Below are positions 23,054 to 31,674 of a stretch of 35,423 nucleotides of DNA, one piece after another (position 1 is the first letter of the stretch; each line of letters begins with the position of its first letter). A model generated the notes under the pieces. That model saw only the letters and a program-made list of their open reading frames with translations. It was not told the DNA's origin and made no database searches. This stretch comes from an uncultured Erythrobacter sp. (GTDB lineage Bacteria; Pseudomonadota; Alphaproteobacteria; Sphingomonadales; Sphingomonadaceae): assembly GCA_938015255.1 (NCBI GenBank), contig CALLQC010000154.1, forward strand, positions 1-35,423, written 5' to 3'. Made by a program: the position numbers and the translations under genes.

Positions 23054-24297
23054 ACCTTTCGCCACCGCGCGATAAAGAACCCATCGAGCCCGCCTTCGTT
23101 TGCGAGCATTCCCGGATGGGTCCGGACCCAACCTTCAGCCGTCGGTTCAATCCCCTCAGGCAGTTCTTCAGATGAGACTGGCACGGGTTCCAGATCGAAA
23201 TTGTCATTGACCCACGCTGCCTGCTCTTCACCCTCTTCGCACTCAAGCGAACAGACCGCGTAGACAAACGTTGCACCAACGGGCAGCCAATCGGCCGCTT
23301 TCATGATCAGCGATTGCTGAATTTCGATCATCTCGCCAATCTGGCGCGGTCCAATCCGGTGCAAAACGTCCGGATGGCGTCGGCAAGTCCCGGTCGCGGT
23401 GCAAGGCGCATCGAGCAGTATTGCGTCAAATTGCTTGGCAGGGTGATAGGTTACCGCATTGGCCTTCACGACCTCGGCCTCAAGCCCGGTCCGTTTAAGA
23501 TTGTCGCGCAGCATTTCCAAACGTTTCCCGCTGATGTCGAGCGCCGTGACATTCCAGCCTCGCGCGGCCAGAGCGAGCGTCTTTCCGCCCGGCGCGGCGC
23601 ACAGATCTAGAGCGCGCTTACCCTCGCCCTGCCCGAGCAGGCTTGGGGCAATCTGCGCCGCTATATCCTGTACCCACCATGCGCCCTCGGCGTAGCCGGG
23701 CAGCCTGTCGATCGGAGTACCACGCGGCAGGCGAACATGGCCGTACGCAAGGCTCACCCCTCCCATTTCTACAGCCCGCGCGTCTGTTTCGACTGCATCC
23801 GTGAGCGCCAGATCGACTTCTGGCGGATCGATCAGTCCCGGGGCGATCTCAGCCGCGCGACCTTCCCACCGGCTGAGCACGGCATCGCCCAGCGTCGGCA
23901 TGTCCGGCAGCGCCGCCTCTCGCTTTACCAGAGTCGAAAACACGCCATGCGCCAGACGCCGAGGCCCACCGCTTAGCAGCGGCAATCCGGTAGCAATCAC
24001 CGCGTGGGCTGGCGTATCAAGCCGTAATGTCTGCGCGAGCATCAGGCGCAAGACGCTGCGCGGCTTCGCATCATCGGGAAGGCGCTTTTTCGTCGCGCTA
24101 TCTATCAGGGCATCAAGATCAGTGAGCCAGCGCAGCGTCTCACCGGTTATTGCCCGGGCCAGAGCGCGGTCAGCTGGCCCGTCCACTCCCTGCAAAGCAG
24201 CCTTTTCGGCCTGTTCCAGTGTTTCGCCACGGCGCAGGACCGCATCGAGCAATTTGAGCGCGGCGCGGCGCGCAGGAAATCCGGGTGCTACTGGCAT
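23050..24297 (-). CDS. rsmB: 16S rRNA m5C methyltransferase, RsmB family
   Basis: A 415-aa RNA methyltransferase with an N-terminal NusB-like helical domain (about 5-135: ARRAALKLLDAVLRRG) and a C-terminal SAM domain with LCAAPGGKT (about 232-240). The two RNA m5C cysteines are Cys299 in LDAPCTATGTCRRHPD and Cys349 in YAVCSLECEEGE, and GGLDGFFIARW ends the protein. RsmB methylates a 16S rRNA cytosine (C967 in E. coli). The frame is open up to 24345, with ATGs at 24312 and 24345. I prefer 24297 because the NusB-like domain begins directly after it; no start has a good ribosome site. It diverges from the DUF1674 gene. Confidence 0.9.
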   Translation of the reverse strand: MPVAPGFPARRAALKLLDAVLRRGETLEQAEKAALQGVDGPADRALARAITGETLRWLTDLDALIDSATKKRLPDDAKPRSVLRLMLAQTLRLDTPAHAVIATGLPLLSGGPRRLAHGVFSTLVKREAALPDMPTLGDAVLSRWEGRAAEIAPGLIDPPEVDLALTDAVETDARAVEMGGVSLAYGHVRLPRGTPIDRLPGYAEGAWWVQDIAAQIAPSLLGQGEGKRALDLCAAPGGKTLALAARGWNVTALDISGKRLEMLRDNLKRTGLEAEVVKANAVTYHPAKQFDAILLDAPCTATGTCRRHPDVLHRIGPRQIGEMIEIQQSLIMKAADWLPVGATFVYAVCSLECEEGEEQAAWVNDNFDLEPVPVSSEELPEGIEPTAEGWVRTHPGMLANEGGLDGFFIARWRKV

Positions 24298-24357
24298 CGT
24301 GCAACAGCCCATACCAACATTGAAACCAAGCGCCAGCTCGCGCATTGATAAGTTGCA

Positions 24358-24528
24358 ATGACTAAACAGAAATCAGACGCCGCCAAGAACTTCAAGAAGC
24401 CGTCCCACTGGACAAACGAACCACCGCCCCAACCCAAAGCGGTGGACCCGCTGAAAGACGAGCCGCGCGAACTTTCCCCCACCCGCTACGGAGATTGGGA
24501 ACGAGAAGGGATTGCGTGGGACTTTTAG
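24358..24528 (+). CDS. DUF1674 / SDHAF4-like small protein
   Basis: A 56-aa protein (MTKQKSDAAKNFKKPSHW to the end ERE-GIAWDF). It has a lysine-rich start, a proline-rich middle (EPPPQPKAVDP) and the C-terminal family signature PTRYGDWEREGIAWDF. DUF1674 is the bacterial counterpart of the mitochondrial SDHAF4 family, an assembly factor that helps mature the flavoprotein of succinate dehydrogenase; a bacterial role is inferred by homology. In alphaproteobacteria it often lies beside rsmB, as here, and not beside the sdh genes. It diverges from rsmB and converges on the P450 gene with a 28-bp gap. Confidence 0.87.
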   Translation: MTKQKSDAAKNFKKPSHWTNEPPPQPKAVDPLKDEPRELSPTRYGDWEREGIAWDF

Positions 24529-24556
24529 AAGGCGGCAAATCGGGAAGCGCGGCAAA

Positions 24557-25972
24557 TTACAAGCGCGTGAACGTCACCTTGAGCCCATCTTTTGGTTGGG
24601 GAATGGGCCAGGCTTGCCAGTCGGGATCATACCCGTCTGCCACCTCGATCCGGTAACGCTGCAACAGCTGCGCCATCAAGACCTTGATCTGCATGTAGGC
24701 GAAGTGCAGGCCCAAACACATATGCGCGCCACCGCCGAAGGGAACCCAGGCATATTTGTGCCTTGCCTTGACCTTGTCCGGCGTGAATCGCATCGGATCG
24801 AAAGTGAAGGGATTGTCCCAATACTCCTCCGAATGGTGGGTCCAATAGATGTTGATCCCGACATGCGCGCCGGCGGGAATAGTGTAACCTTCATATTCGA
24901 AGCTCTTGAGCGCACGGCGCGGCATTGATGGGACCGGCGGGATCATCCTAAGCGCTTCCTTGAACGCCATTTCTGTCAGCTCAAGCTTGCCCATATCGTC
25001 ATAATCCAGGGGCCGGGCCGCACCATCACCATCAGGACCACCCGTCACAGCGAGAATTTCCTCCCGCAGCTTTTCCTGCCACAGCGGGTTTTTCGCGAGC
25101 TGATAAATCATCGAGGTTGCCGATGATGTTATTGTGTCATGCGCTGCCATCAACAAGAAGCTCATGTGGTCGACGACCTGATCAACCGGTAACAGCGATC
25201 CATCTTCGCGGGTCGCAGTGGCAAACTGGCTGAACATGTCCTGCCCGCCGCCTTCTGCGCGGCGACGTTTCGTCTCCCGCGTCAGAAAATCGACCATAAA
25301 GGCCCGACCATCGACGCCTTTTTTCATCTTCGTAAACGGCAGCGGCTTTCGGATCGGGGCAACCGACGCCTGAACCATATCCACGAAAGCGACATTGATC
25401 TTGTCCGCTTCCGGGCCCCAGGGAATGCCAAGAAAGCTATCGGCTGCAAGATCCAGCGTCAGTTTCTTGATCGCGGGGTAGAATTCCATTGGACCTGCCC
25501 AGCCATCAACCTCGCGCGCGATACCCGCGTTGAGCGATCCTGAATAATGCCGCATCGGGCCAGGCTTGAACGCAATCGAAAGCGCGCGGCGATCGATGCG
25601 GTGGTGATCGAAATCGATTAACATCAAGCCGCGCGGAAACAGCTGATCGAGGACGGGCCCCCAGCCCTGTTCGCTCGAGAAAATCTTGTCCCGGTTGAAC
25701 AGCACCAGTTCGTTTGCTTCAGCACCAATCAGCGCGATGTTCCAGCCACCGAAAGCATGCGTCTTGTAGACCTTGCCATATGTATCCACCATCCGGCTGG
25801 TAAAGGCATGCGGATCTGCCAATTGCTTGAACGTGTTGCCAACAATCGGCCATCCTGCCTCGCCAGGAATGTGCGAAAGTGCATCGTCACTGGGTATACC
25901 ATCTCCCCAATGATCGAATGGAGCATCTTCGGCGGGCATTTGCGCGTGGGTAGCCATGATGACGGTATCCAT
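24557..25972 (-). CDS. Cytochrome P450
   Basis: A 471-aa soluble P450 monooxygenase. The heme-thiolate loop is FGGGAHMCLG with Cys419. The I-helix oxygen-activation motif reads LMAAHDTITSSAT, the K-helix ExxR is KEALR, and the following strand region has PRRALKSFEYEGYTIPAG. There is no membrane anchor, so it needs external ferredoxin or flavodoxin partners, none of which are in the window. The substrate is unknown; the sequence is consistent with P450s acting on hydrophobic compounds. The start may be ATG 25972 or the ATG five codons on (25957). It follows ferrochelatase by 47 bp on the same strand, so heme supply and a heme enzyme may share a transcript. Confidence 0.94.
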   Translation of the reverse strand: MDTVIMATHAQMPAEDAPFDHWGDGIPSDDALSHIPGEAGWPIVGNTFKQLADPHAFTSRMVDTYGKVYKTHAFGGWNIALIGAEANELVLFNRDKIFSSEQGWGPVLDQLFPRGLMLIDFDHHRIDRRALSIAFKPGPMRHYSGSLNAGIAREVDGWAGPMEFYPAIKKLTLDLAADSFLGIPWGPEADKINVAFVDMVQASVAPIRKPLPFTKMKKGVDGRAFMVDFLTRETKRRRAEGGGQDMFSQFATATREDGSLLPVDQVVDHMSFLLMAAHDTITSSATSMIYQLAKNPLWQEKLREEILAVTGGPDGDGAARPLDYDDMGKLELTEMAFKEALRMIPPVPSMPRRALKSFEYEGYTIPAGAHVGINIYWTHHSEEYWDNPFTFDPMRFTPDKVKARHKYAWVPFGGGAHMCLGLHFAYMQIKVLMAQLLQRYRIEVADGYDPDWQAWPIPQPKDGLKVTFTRL

Positions 25973-26019
25973 ATCGAGTTCGGATTAACAACTGGCTGTC
26001 GATTAAACGAGACCCGTAC

Positions 26020-27054
26020 TCAAATCCAGCCGGAAAGCTCCCGCCGGATCATCGATTCGATCATGGTTACGCCTGCTTTGCTGACATTCAGGCAATCAAG
26101 TACTTGGTATTTTTCGCCGCCCGCTTCCAGGAATTCATCGCGCCCTTCCAGCGCAAGCTCCTCCAGCGTCTCAACACAGTCGGCAGCAAAGCCAGGGGCG
26201 GCAACCACCAGACGCTTGGTCCCTTTTTCGCCTTCGGCGACCAGCGTGTCGTCCGTCGCCGGTTCGAGCCACTGTGCCGGGCCGAAGCGTGACTGGAATG
26301 TAGTCTCAAACCGCACACCTGCAAACTCCTGACGATCCGTCAGTTTCTCGCGCAGCAGCCGCGCGGTTTTCTGACAATGGCAATGATACGGATCACCCAA
26401 TTCGAGCGTGCGCTGCGGCATGCCATGAAAGCTCATCAGCATGACTTCAGGCTTGAAAGAAATTGCCTTGACCTGCCGTGTCAGATCTTCGGCAAGGGCA
26501 TCAAGATAGAGTTCATCGTCATGATAGGGCGGCACAAATCGCAAGGCCGGTTGCCATCTCAGCTCGCCCATTACTCGGGCCACCTCGTCAAACACGGTCG
26601 CTGTGGTCGCTGCACAGTATTGCGGATACATCGGTGCGATCAGAATGCGGTCGCAGCCTTTTTCTGTTAGCTCCTTGAGTCTCTGCTCGATTGCAGGCGA
26701 TCCATACCGCATCGCGTAATCGACGATCACATTTTCGCCCAGCTCACCGGCGATTGCTTCAGCCTGACGCGCAGTTATATCGGCCAAAGGCGAACCGCGG
26801 TCGGTCCAGACCTTTGCATAGGCTTCTGCGCTCTTTTGCGGGCGGGTATTGAGGATTATGCCGCGCAGGATCGGCTGCCAGGCGATTTTGGGAATTTCGA
26901 TCACCCGCGGATCAGAAAGAAACTGTTTGAGATACCGCTTGACCGATTTTGGATCCGGCGCATCGGGCGTGCCCAGGTTGACCAGCAAAACGCCGATTGA
27001 TCCGCTCTTGACCGGCGGGTGTTCGTTGGAAAGGCGCTGGGGTTGCCAGGTCAT
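26020..27054 (-). CDS. hemH: Ferrochelatase
   Basis: A 344-aa enzyme inserting ferrous iron into protoporphyrin IX, the last step of heme synthesis. It starts MTWQPQRLSNEHPPV, then VLLVNLGTPDAPDPKSVKRY and FLSDPRVIEIP near the N-terminus. Other family marks are YGSPAIEQRL, MYPQYCAATTATVFDE and the active-site MSFHGMPQRTLELGDPYHCHC (metal-binding His in FHG). The late segment LVVAAPGFAADCVETLEEL includes the conserved glutamates. It lacks a membrane anchor. It lies 76 bp after the molybdopterin oxidase gene and 47 bp before the P450 gene, all on the minus strand. Confidence 0.97.
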   Translation of the reverse strand: MTWQPQRLSNEHPPVKSGSIGVLLVNLGTPDAPDPKSVKRYLKQFLSDPRVIEIPKIAWQPILRGIILNTRPQKSAEAYAKVWTDRGSPLADITARQAEAIAGELGENVIVDYAMRYGSPAIEQRLKELTEKGCDRILIAPMYPQYCAATTATVFDEVARVMGELRWQPALRFVPPYHDDELYLDALAEDLTRQVKAISFKPEVMLMSFHGMPQRTLELGDPYHCHCQKTARLLREKLTDRQEFAGVRFETTFQSRFGPAQWLEPATDDTLVAEGEKGTKRLVVAAPGFAADCVETLEELALEGRDEFLEAGGEKYQVLDCLNVSKAGVTMIESMIRRELSGWI

Positions 27055-27130
27055 CGTGATCTAACGCCAGAGCGGCGAATTCTATCCTTCGCGTTGTGAT
27101 TGCTACCGGCGGAGCCGGGTAAGCAAGCGT

Positions 27131-29404
27131 TTAGATCCCGCCTGAAAGTAGGGGCAGACGCCGCAATCTCAAGCCTGTGGCAGAAAACAGCGCATTGGCA
27201 ATAGCCGGCGGGGCTACCACCGCGCCCAGTTCTCCCGGATCAGCCGGTGCCGCTTCACTGGAAACAAATGCGATGTCGATTTCGGGGCAATCGCTGATAG
27301 TCGGCAGGCCCAACGCCGCATAATCAAAGCTTTCGGGCAAGCCAGCGCGAAACCGCAGTGCATTGCCAAGCGCAATTCCAATACCGAAAATCAGCCCGCC
27401 CTCTATTTGCTGGCGGGCTATGTCCGGATTGATGATGCGTCCAATATCGACTGCTGCGCTTAGTCTTGCGACGCGCACACCGCCTTCGCCGGGTCGGGCC
27501 GTTGCAATACACGCGATCCGCCCGCCAGTTGCTGCGTCGCCGATCCGGTGGCACGCCACCCCCTGACCGCTACGATCGACACCGCCATCCCACTCGGCCA
27601 TTTGCGCCGCACGCTGGAGACAGGTGGCCATCCGGATATCGTCGCCCATCATTGAAATACGGTATGACAGCGGCTCGCGCCCGTATTTCGCCGCCAGTTC
27701 ATCGATAAAGCTCTCAATGGCAAAGGCAGTGTAGCTGTTGGCGTTCCCGCGCACCCGGCCAACAGGCAGACCGATCTCTGTCGGGATAAGTTCAACGACA
27801 ACGCTGGGCACACGGTAAGCAGGAACGGCACCTTCACAGGCGAGCGCATCCTTCTTTTCACTGCTCTCACGCACCGCCGCTGCTGCTGTCCGATTGTTAA
27901 ACAGCCGTTCCCCGAATTCATGCGTAGCGGGCGGACATGCAATTCTGACCCGGAGCGCGTCCACGGCACCTTCATTTGCCTGCGAGGCCTGGGCTCCGAC
28001 CAGAACGTATGCTGGCGTACGCGGGCGCGCGTGGGTCATCTCCTCGCGCCGGGACCAGGTCAGTTGGACCGGCCTCGCGAGCTCTTTTGCGATAATTGCG
28101 ATCTCAATCGCATGATCATGCTCCAGCCGCGCATCGAAACTGCCTCCTGCAGGCATCGGATAAAGCGCAACATCCTCGGTCGCTATCCCGATTGCCCGCG
28201 CAGCCGCCTTGCGCGCCTGCTCGGGCGCCTGGCTGGCGATCCAAATTTCAAGCCGTCCTCCCTGATACCGGGCGACCGCGCTCGCCGTTTCGAGCGGCGC
28301 TGCAGGTGCAGGTTCGACCTCGTATCGCCGCGCCAAATCGACGCGGGTCATCCCCTCTTCGCCAAACCCGGTTTCGGCAATGCGAAAGGCAGCGCCGCCA
28401 TCGACCATGGTACCCAAACGGCCAGCGATGTCCTCACTGTTGACTGGAAACTGCGCACGAAATTGCGGCTTCATTGCATCAAGAGCCTTGTTCGCCGTCC
28501 ACCAAGTGTTCGCCGCGGCAGCTAGCCAGCGTTTTGACTTCACCGCACCCACCACACCGGGTATGCGAGCGGCGGAGTCTGCTTCGAAACTTGTCAGCTC
28601 ACCGCCATCGTTCGGCCCGTGCCGGATCGCGGCAAACACCATGCCGGGCAAGCGAACATCGCTTGCAAAAAGGTAAGACCCATCAACCTTCGATGGTAGA
28701 TCAAGGCGGGGATAGGCCGGCGGCGCGTCAGCTATTTCAGAGGGCGTTTCTGACGGAGGCAATTCTGGCAGCAGGGGTGCCGGGTCAGGTGGGGTCCGCT
28801 CGGCAGCGCCAGCGGCCAACTCGCCAAAAGTGGCCTGATTTTCGCCCTGCGAGACTATGCCGCCCTGCACCACGCATTCTTCCCAGGATACGCCCCAGCG
28901 TTCAGCCGCCTCCTCGGCCAGCATCGCGCGGGCAGCAGCGGCAGCCGCCCGGCATGGCGTTTCGTGCGCTATTACAGATGTGCCATCGGCGGTGGCGGTG
29001 AAACGGTTTTCTCCGGCGAACCTCTCGGTCAGCAGATCATCACTCGTTTCGCTCAGGCCCGCACCAACATGAGCCCACATCGGCATCCATCGGGCAGCAA
29101 GCGGGATGTTGGCGTAGGCGCCAGAAACAGGTGCAGGTTCGACCGCCACCTGACGCCAATCAGCCCCTAATTCCTGGGCCACGATCTGAGCAAGCAGCGT
29201 TGTTACACCCTGTCCCATTTCAAGCTGGGGAACGGCCACAGTCACCACACCGTCCTCAGCGACTTTCAGCCAGGCATCAAAAACGTGTTCGCCGCGCGCT
29301 GGCACCAGGGGGTTGGGATAGCGGCGCGGCATCAGATACCACGCGACCAGCAAGCCGCCGCCGACCGCCGCCCCTGCCATCATTCCGCGCCGCGTCACCT
29401 GCAT
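27131..29404 (-). CDS. Tat-exported molybdopterin-binding oxidoreductase subunit (xanthine dehydrogenase/IorB family)
   Basis: A 757-aa large subunit like IorB of isoquinoline 1-oxidoreductase and related aldehyde oxidases. The N-terminus MQVTRRGMMAGAAVGGGLLVAW is a Tat-type twin-arginine signal or anchor, so the protein is probably periplasmic. Family marks are VPQLEMGQGVTTLLAQIVAQELG, a central molybdopterin part (LELEHDHAIEIA-like region, TWSRREEMTHARPR, GRVRGNANSYTAFAIESFIDEL) and the C-terminal DPGELGAVVAPPAIANALFSATG with active-site Glu725. The family normally works with a separate [2Fe-2S] subunit and often a cytochrome c; neither is in the window. It starts 4 bp after the mrp stop, so mrp and this gene form an operon. 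The substrate is unknown. Confidence 0.88.
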   Translation of the reverse strand: MQVTRRGMMAGAAVGGGLLVAWYLMPRRYPNPLVPARGEHVFDAWLKVAEDGVVTVAVPQLEMGQGVTTLLAQIVAQELGADWRQVAVEPAPVSGAYANIPLAARWMPMWAHVGAGLSETSDDLLTERFAGENRFTATADGTSVIAHETPCRAAAAAARAMLAEEAAERWGVSWEECVVQGGIVSQGENQATFGELAAGAAERTPPDPAPLLPELPPSETPSEIADAPPAYPRLDLPSKVDGSYLFASDVRLPGMVFAAIRHGPNDGGELTSFEADSAARIPGVVGAVKSKRWLAAAANTWWTANKALDAMKPQFRAQFPVNSEDIAGRLGTMVDGGAAFRIAETGFGEEGMTRVDLARRYEVEPAPAAPLETASAVARYQGGRLEIWIASQAPEQARKAAARAIGIATEDVALYPMPAGGSFDARLEHDHAIEIAIIAKELARPVQLTWSRREEMTHARPRTPAYVLVGAQASQANEGAVDALRVRIACPPATHEFGERLFNNRTAAAAVRESSEKKDALACEGAVPAYRVPSVVVELIPTEIGLPVGRVRGNANSYTAFAIESFIDELAAKYGREPLSYRISMMGDDIRMATCLQRAAQMAEWDGGVDRSGQGVACHRIGDAATGGRIACIATARPGEGGVRVARLSAAVDIGRIINPDIARQQIEGGLIFGIGIALGNALRFRAGLPESFDYAALGLPTISDCPEIDIAFVSSEAAPADPGELGAVVAPPAIANALFSATGLRLRRLPLLSGGI

Positions 29405-29408
29405 CGGT

Positions 29409-30398
29409 TCAGAATGCCTCGCCGCTCAGCCATGCGGCGATCCGCTGCGCAATGGCATTGAATGGCAGCGCGCCTTCATCGTCCTTTGCCGCTGGCGGCT
29501 CCCCGGCATCCCCGGCAAGACGCGTCTCGATACGGAGCGGCACCCGGCCCAAAAACGGTATCTCGAGCGCGTGGGCAAACTTTTCGACCCCGCCCGAACC
29601 GAATGGGTCGCTAACCTCGCCGCAATGCGGGCATTCATACCCGGCCATGTTCTCAACCAGGCCGATAATCGGCACCTCGCCCTGTTCAAACAGCTGTCCG
29701 GCGCGCGCCGCATCGATCAAAGCAAGATCCTGAGGCGTGGACACAAGCACTGCGCCATCCGGTTTGCTGTCCGCCATCATGGAAAGCTGCACATCGCCCG
29801 TACCCGGCGGCAGATCGATCAACAGCAGATCGGTATCGCCCCAGTCCGCATCGACAAGCTGCCCAAGCGCTTTACCCGCCATCGGGCCGCGCCATGCGAG
29901 CGCTTTACCATTGGGCACCATCTGCCCCATTGAAAGCACCTTCACCCCATGCTTGCTGTCAATCGGCACCAACTTTTCGCCGCTTGTTTCGGGTTTCTGG
30001 CCTTCTGTCGCCAGCAGCTTTGGCTGGGATGGGCCGTAAATGTCACCGTCAATCACGCCGACCTTGTGACCTTGCCGCGCCAAAGCGACCGCAATATTAG
30101 TCGTCAGCGTCGATTTTCCAACGCCGCCCTTACCCGATCCGATGGCGATTATTCGCGCGCGCTTTCGCTCGGCAACAAGCGCGACCCGAACCTCTTCCAC
30201 TCCCTGAACGCCCTGAAGTGCCTGCTTGTAGGCGATTTCGAGCACTTCGCGCTCCTCCACGCGCATATCGCCCGCATCCGCAACAATGATTGCACGTCCG
30301 CCCGCAAGGCGCGCCGATTGAACCCGGCTTTCGATCTTGTCGGGCATGGCTGCGCGAAGACGTGCTTCGATCGCTTGCGGATTTTCACCTTCATTCAT
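29409..30398 (-). CDS. mrp: Mrp/NBP35-family Fe-S cluster carrier ATPase
   Basis: A 329-aa cytosolic P-loop protein (also called ApbC). The N-terminal domain of about 75 residues is MIP18/DUF59-like. The deviant Walker A GSGKGGVGKST is at 88-98, followed by VIDGDIYGPSQPKLL and the switch region LLIDLPPGTGDVQLSM. The CxxC of YECPHCGE (near 255) is the expected site for a bridging [4Fe-4S] cluster in the dimer. It delivers iron-sulfur clusters to target enzymes. Coupling to the molybdo-oxidase gene 4 bp downstream is suggestive, since Mo-hydroxylase systems use [2Fe-2S] subunits. It diverges from hflK across 74 bp. Confidence 0.94.
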   Translation of the reverse strand: MNEGENPQAIEARLRAAMPDKIESRVQSARLAGGRAIIVADAGDMRVEEREVLEIAYKQALQGVQGVEEVRVALVAERKRARIIAIGSGKGGVGKSTLTTNIAVALARQGHKVGVIDGDIYGPSQPKLLATEGQKPETSGEKLVPIDSKHGVKVLSMGQMVPNGKALAWRGPMAGKALGQLVDADWGDTDLLLIDLPPGTGDVQLSMMADSKPDGAVLVSTPQDLALIDAARAGQLFEQGEVPIIGLVENMAGYECPHCGEVSDPFGSGGVEKFAHALEIPFLGRVPLRIETRLAGDAGEPPAAKDDEGALPFNAIAQRIAAWLSGEAF

Positions 30399-30472
30399 GG
30401 CTAAGAGCCTCTAACACCAAATTCGCAACATCGACCCCTGTTTTTCCGATATTGCGTCCCTATAAGGGAGTT

Positions 30473-31672
30473 ATGCAGATTTTTGATCGTTTCAAAGAGC
30501 GCTTTGGTATGGCCTCCCCCGATAAGGGAACTGGCATCCTGGCGATGGCCGGAAAAAACCCCTGGGGCAAACCCGGGCGCAAGGACGAAGGGGACAATGC
30601 GCCTTCATCCGATAAGCCGGAAGATGGCGCTAAGCCTGACGGGCCTCGCAATCCATGGCTGCCCGGCGGCGGCTCGGACAGCGGCAAGCGTCGCTCTGCT
30701 AGTATCGAGGATATTTTCAAAAACCGCGGCCCCGAAGGCCCTCGGCGGGGCGGGTCTGGCGGAGGTGGTGCAGGCTTCCGAATGCCGGAGCGACCCGGTG
30801 GTGGCAGCTGGCTTCCTGTCGTCATGGTCGGCATAATCGGCATCGGTATTCTGGTTTCGAGCATGCATCTGATCCAACCGGGCGAAAAAGGCGTCGTAAA
30901 AACGCTTGGCACCTATACCCGGACGCTCGATTCCGGCCTCCAGTTCACCGCGCCGTGGCCGATCGAGACGATTGACATTGAAGACGTGGAAATGGCGCGC
31001 GTTGTCAATATTCCCAGCTCTGGTGAAAGCGCGAAACTGATCCTGACAGGGGACCAGAACCTTGTCGATCTCAGTTATATCGTGCGCTGGAACATTGCCG
31101 ATCTTGAGAATTTCAAATTCCGCCTGGTCGAGCCAGCAGAGACCGTGAGCGAAGTCGCAGAGGCCGCAATGCGTGCATCTGTCGCGGAAAAAACGCTGGA
31201 TGACACGTTCACTGGCTCGGGCCGCGCGGACATCCAGCTGGCGGTGCGTGAACGTATGCAGCGCACGCTTGATGAATACGGGGCTGGCATTCAGGTGCTT
31301 GGTGTCGAAATTGAGAAGGCTGACCCGCCAAGCGACGTCGTCGAAGCTTTCCGTGACGTTTCGGTCGCCGAACAGAACGCCGATGCCGCACGCAACCAGG
31401 CACGAGGATATGCGCAGCAGGTGCTGGCAACCGCCGAAGGTGAAGCCGAAGCATTCGACAAGGTTTACGAGCAATATCGCCTTGCGCCGCAGGTCACCCG
31501 GCAGCGCCTTTACTATGAGGCAATGGAAAAGGTGCTTGCCCAGAACGACAAGACAATCATCGAGGCGGAGGGAGTAACCCCCTACTTGCCGCTCCCTGAA
31601 ATTCGTCGGCGCGCCACAGCATCTGCGACTCAGCCCGAAATCACCGTGCAACCCAATCAGCAGGGGCAGTAA
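30473..31672 (+). CDS. hflK: FtsH protease modulator HflK
   Basis: A 399-aa inner-membrane SPFH protein that, with HflC, surrounds the FtsH protease and limits its access to membrane substrates. The first 110 residues are Gly/Pro/Arg-rich and disordered (NPWGKPGRKDEGD, PRRGGSGGGGAGFRMP), followed by one membrane span (about 112-131) and the SPFH/Band 7 domain starting IQPGEKGVVKTLGTY. A helical region with YAQQVLATAEGEAEAFDKVYEQY and a short tail follow. The ATG at 30473 follows AGGGAG at only 2 nt, which is close; ATG 30509 is a less likely alternative. It precedes hflC by 2 bp. Confidence 0.94.
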   Translation: MQIFDRFKERFGMASPDKGTGILAMAGKNPWGKPGRKDEGDNAPSSDKPEDGAKPDGPRNPWLPGGGSDSGKRRSASIEDIFKNRGPEGPRRGGSGGGGAGFRMPERPGGGSWLPVVMVGIIGIGILVSSMHLIQPGEKGVVKTLGTYTRTLDSGLQFTAPWPIETIDIEDVEMARVVNIPSSGESAKLILTGDQNLVDLSYIVRWNIADLENFKFRLVEPAETVSEVAEAAMRASVAEKTLDDTFTGSGRADIQLAVRERMQRTLDEYGAGIQVLGVEIEKADPPSDVVEAFRDVSVAEQNADAARNQARGYAQQVLATAEGEAEAFDKVYEQYRLAPQVTRQRLYYEAMEKVLAQNDKTIIEAEGVTPYLPLPEIRRRATASATQPEITVQPNQQGQ

Positions 31673-31674
31673 CG

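Noticed and set aside
27106-27118. CCGGC-GGA-GCCGG hairpin between the molybdo-oxidase and hemH genes
   Set aside because: The stem is only 5 bp with a 3-nt loop and no T tract, so it is too weak to call a terminator.
30605-31651. A 348-codon open frame antisense to hflK
   Set aside because: hflK is clearly coding in this region. The antisense product shows no family motif and is rich in Cys, His and Arg, as is usual for shadow frames.
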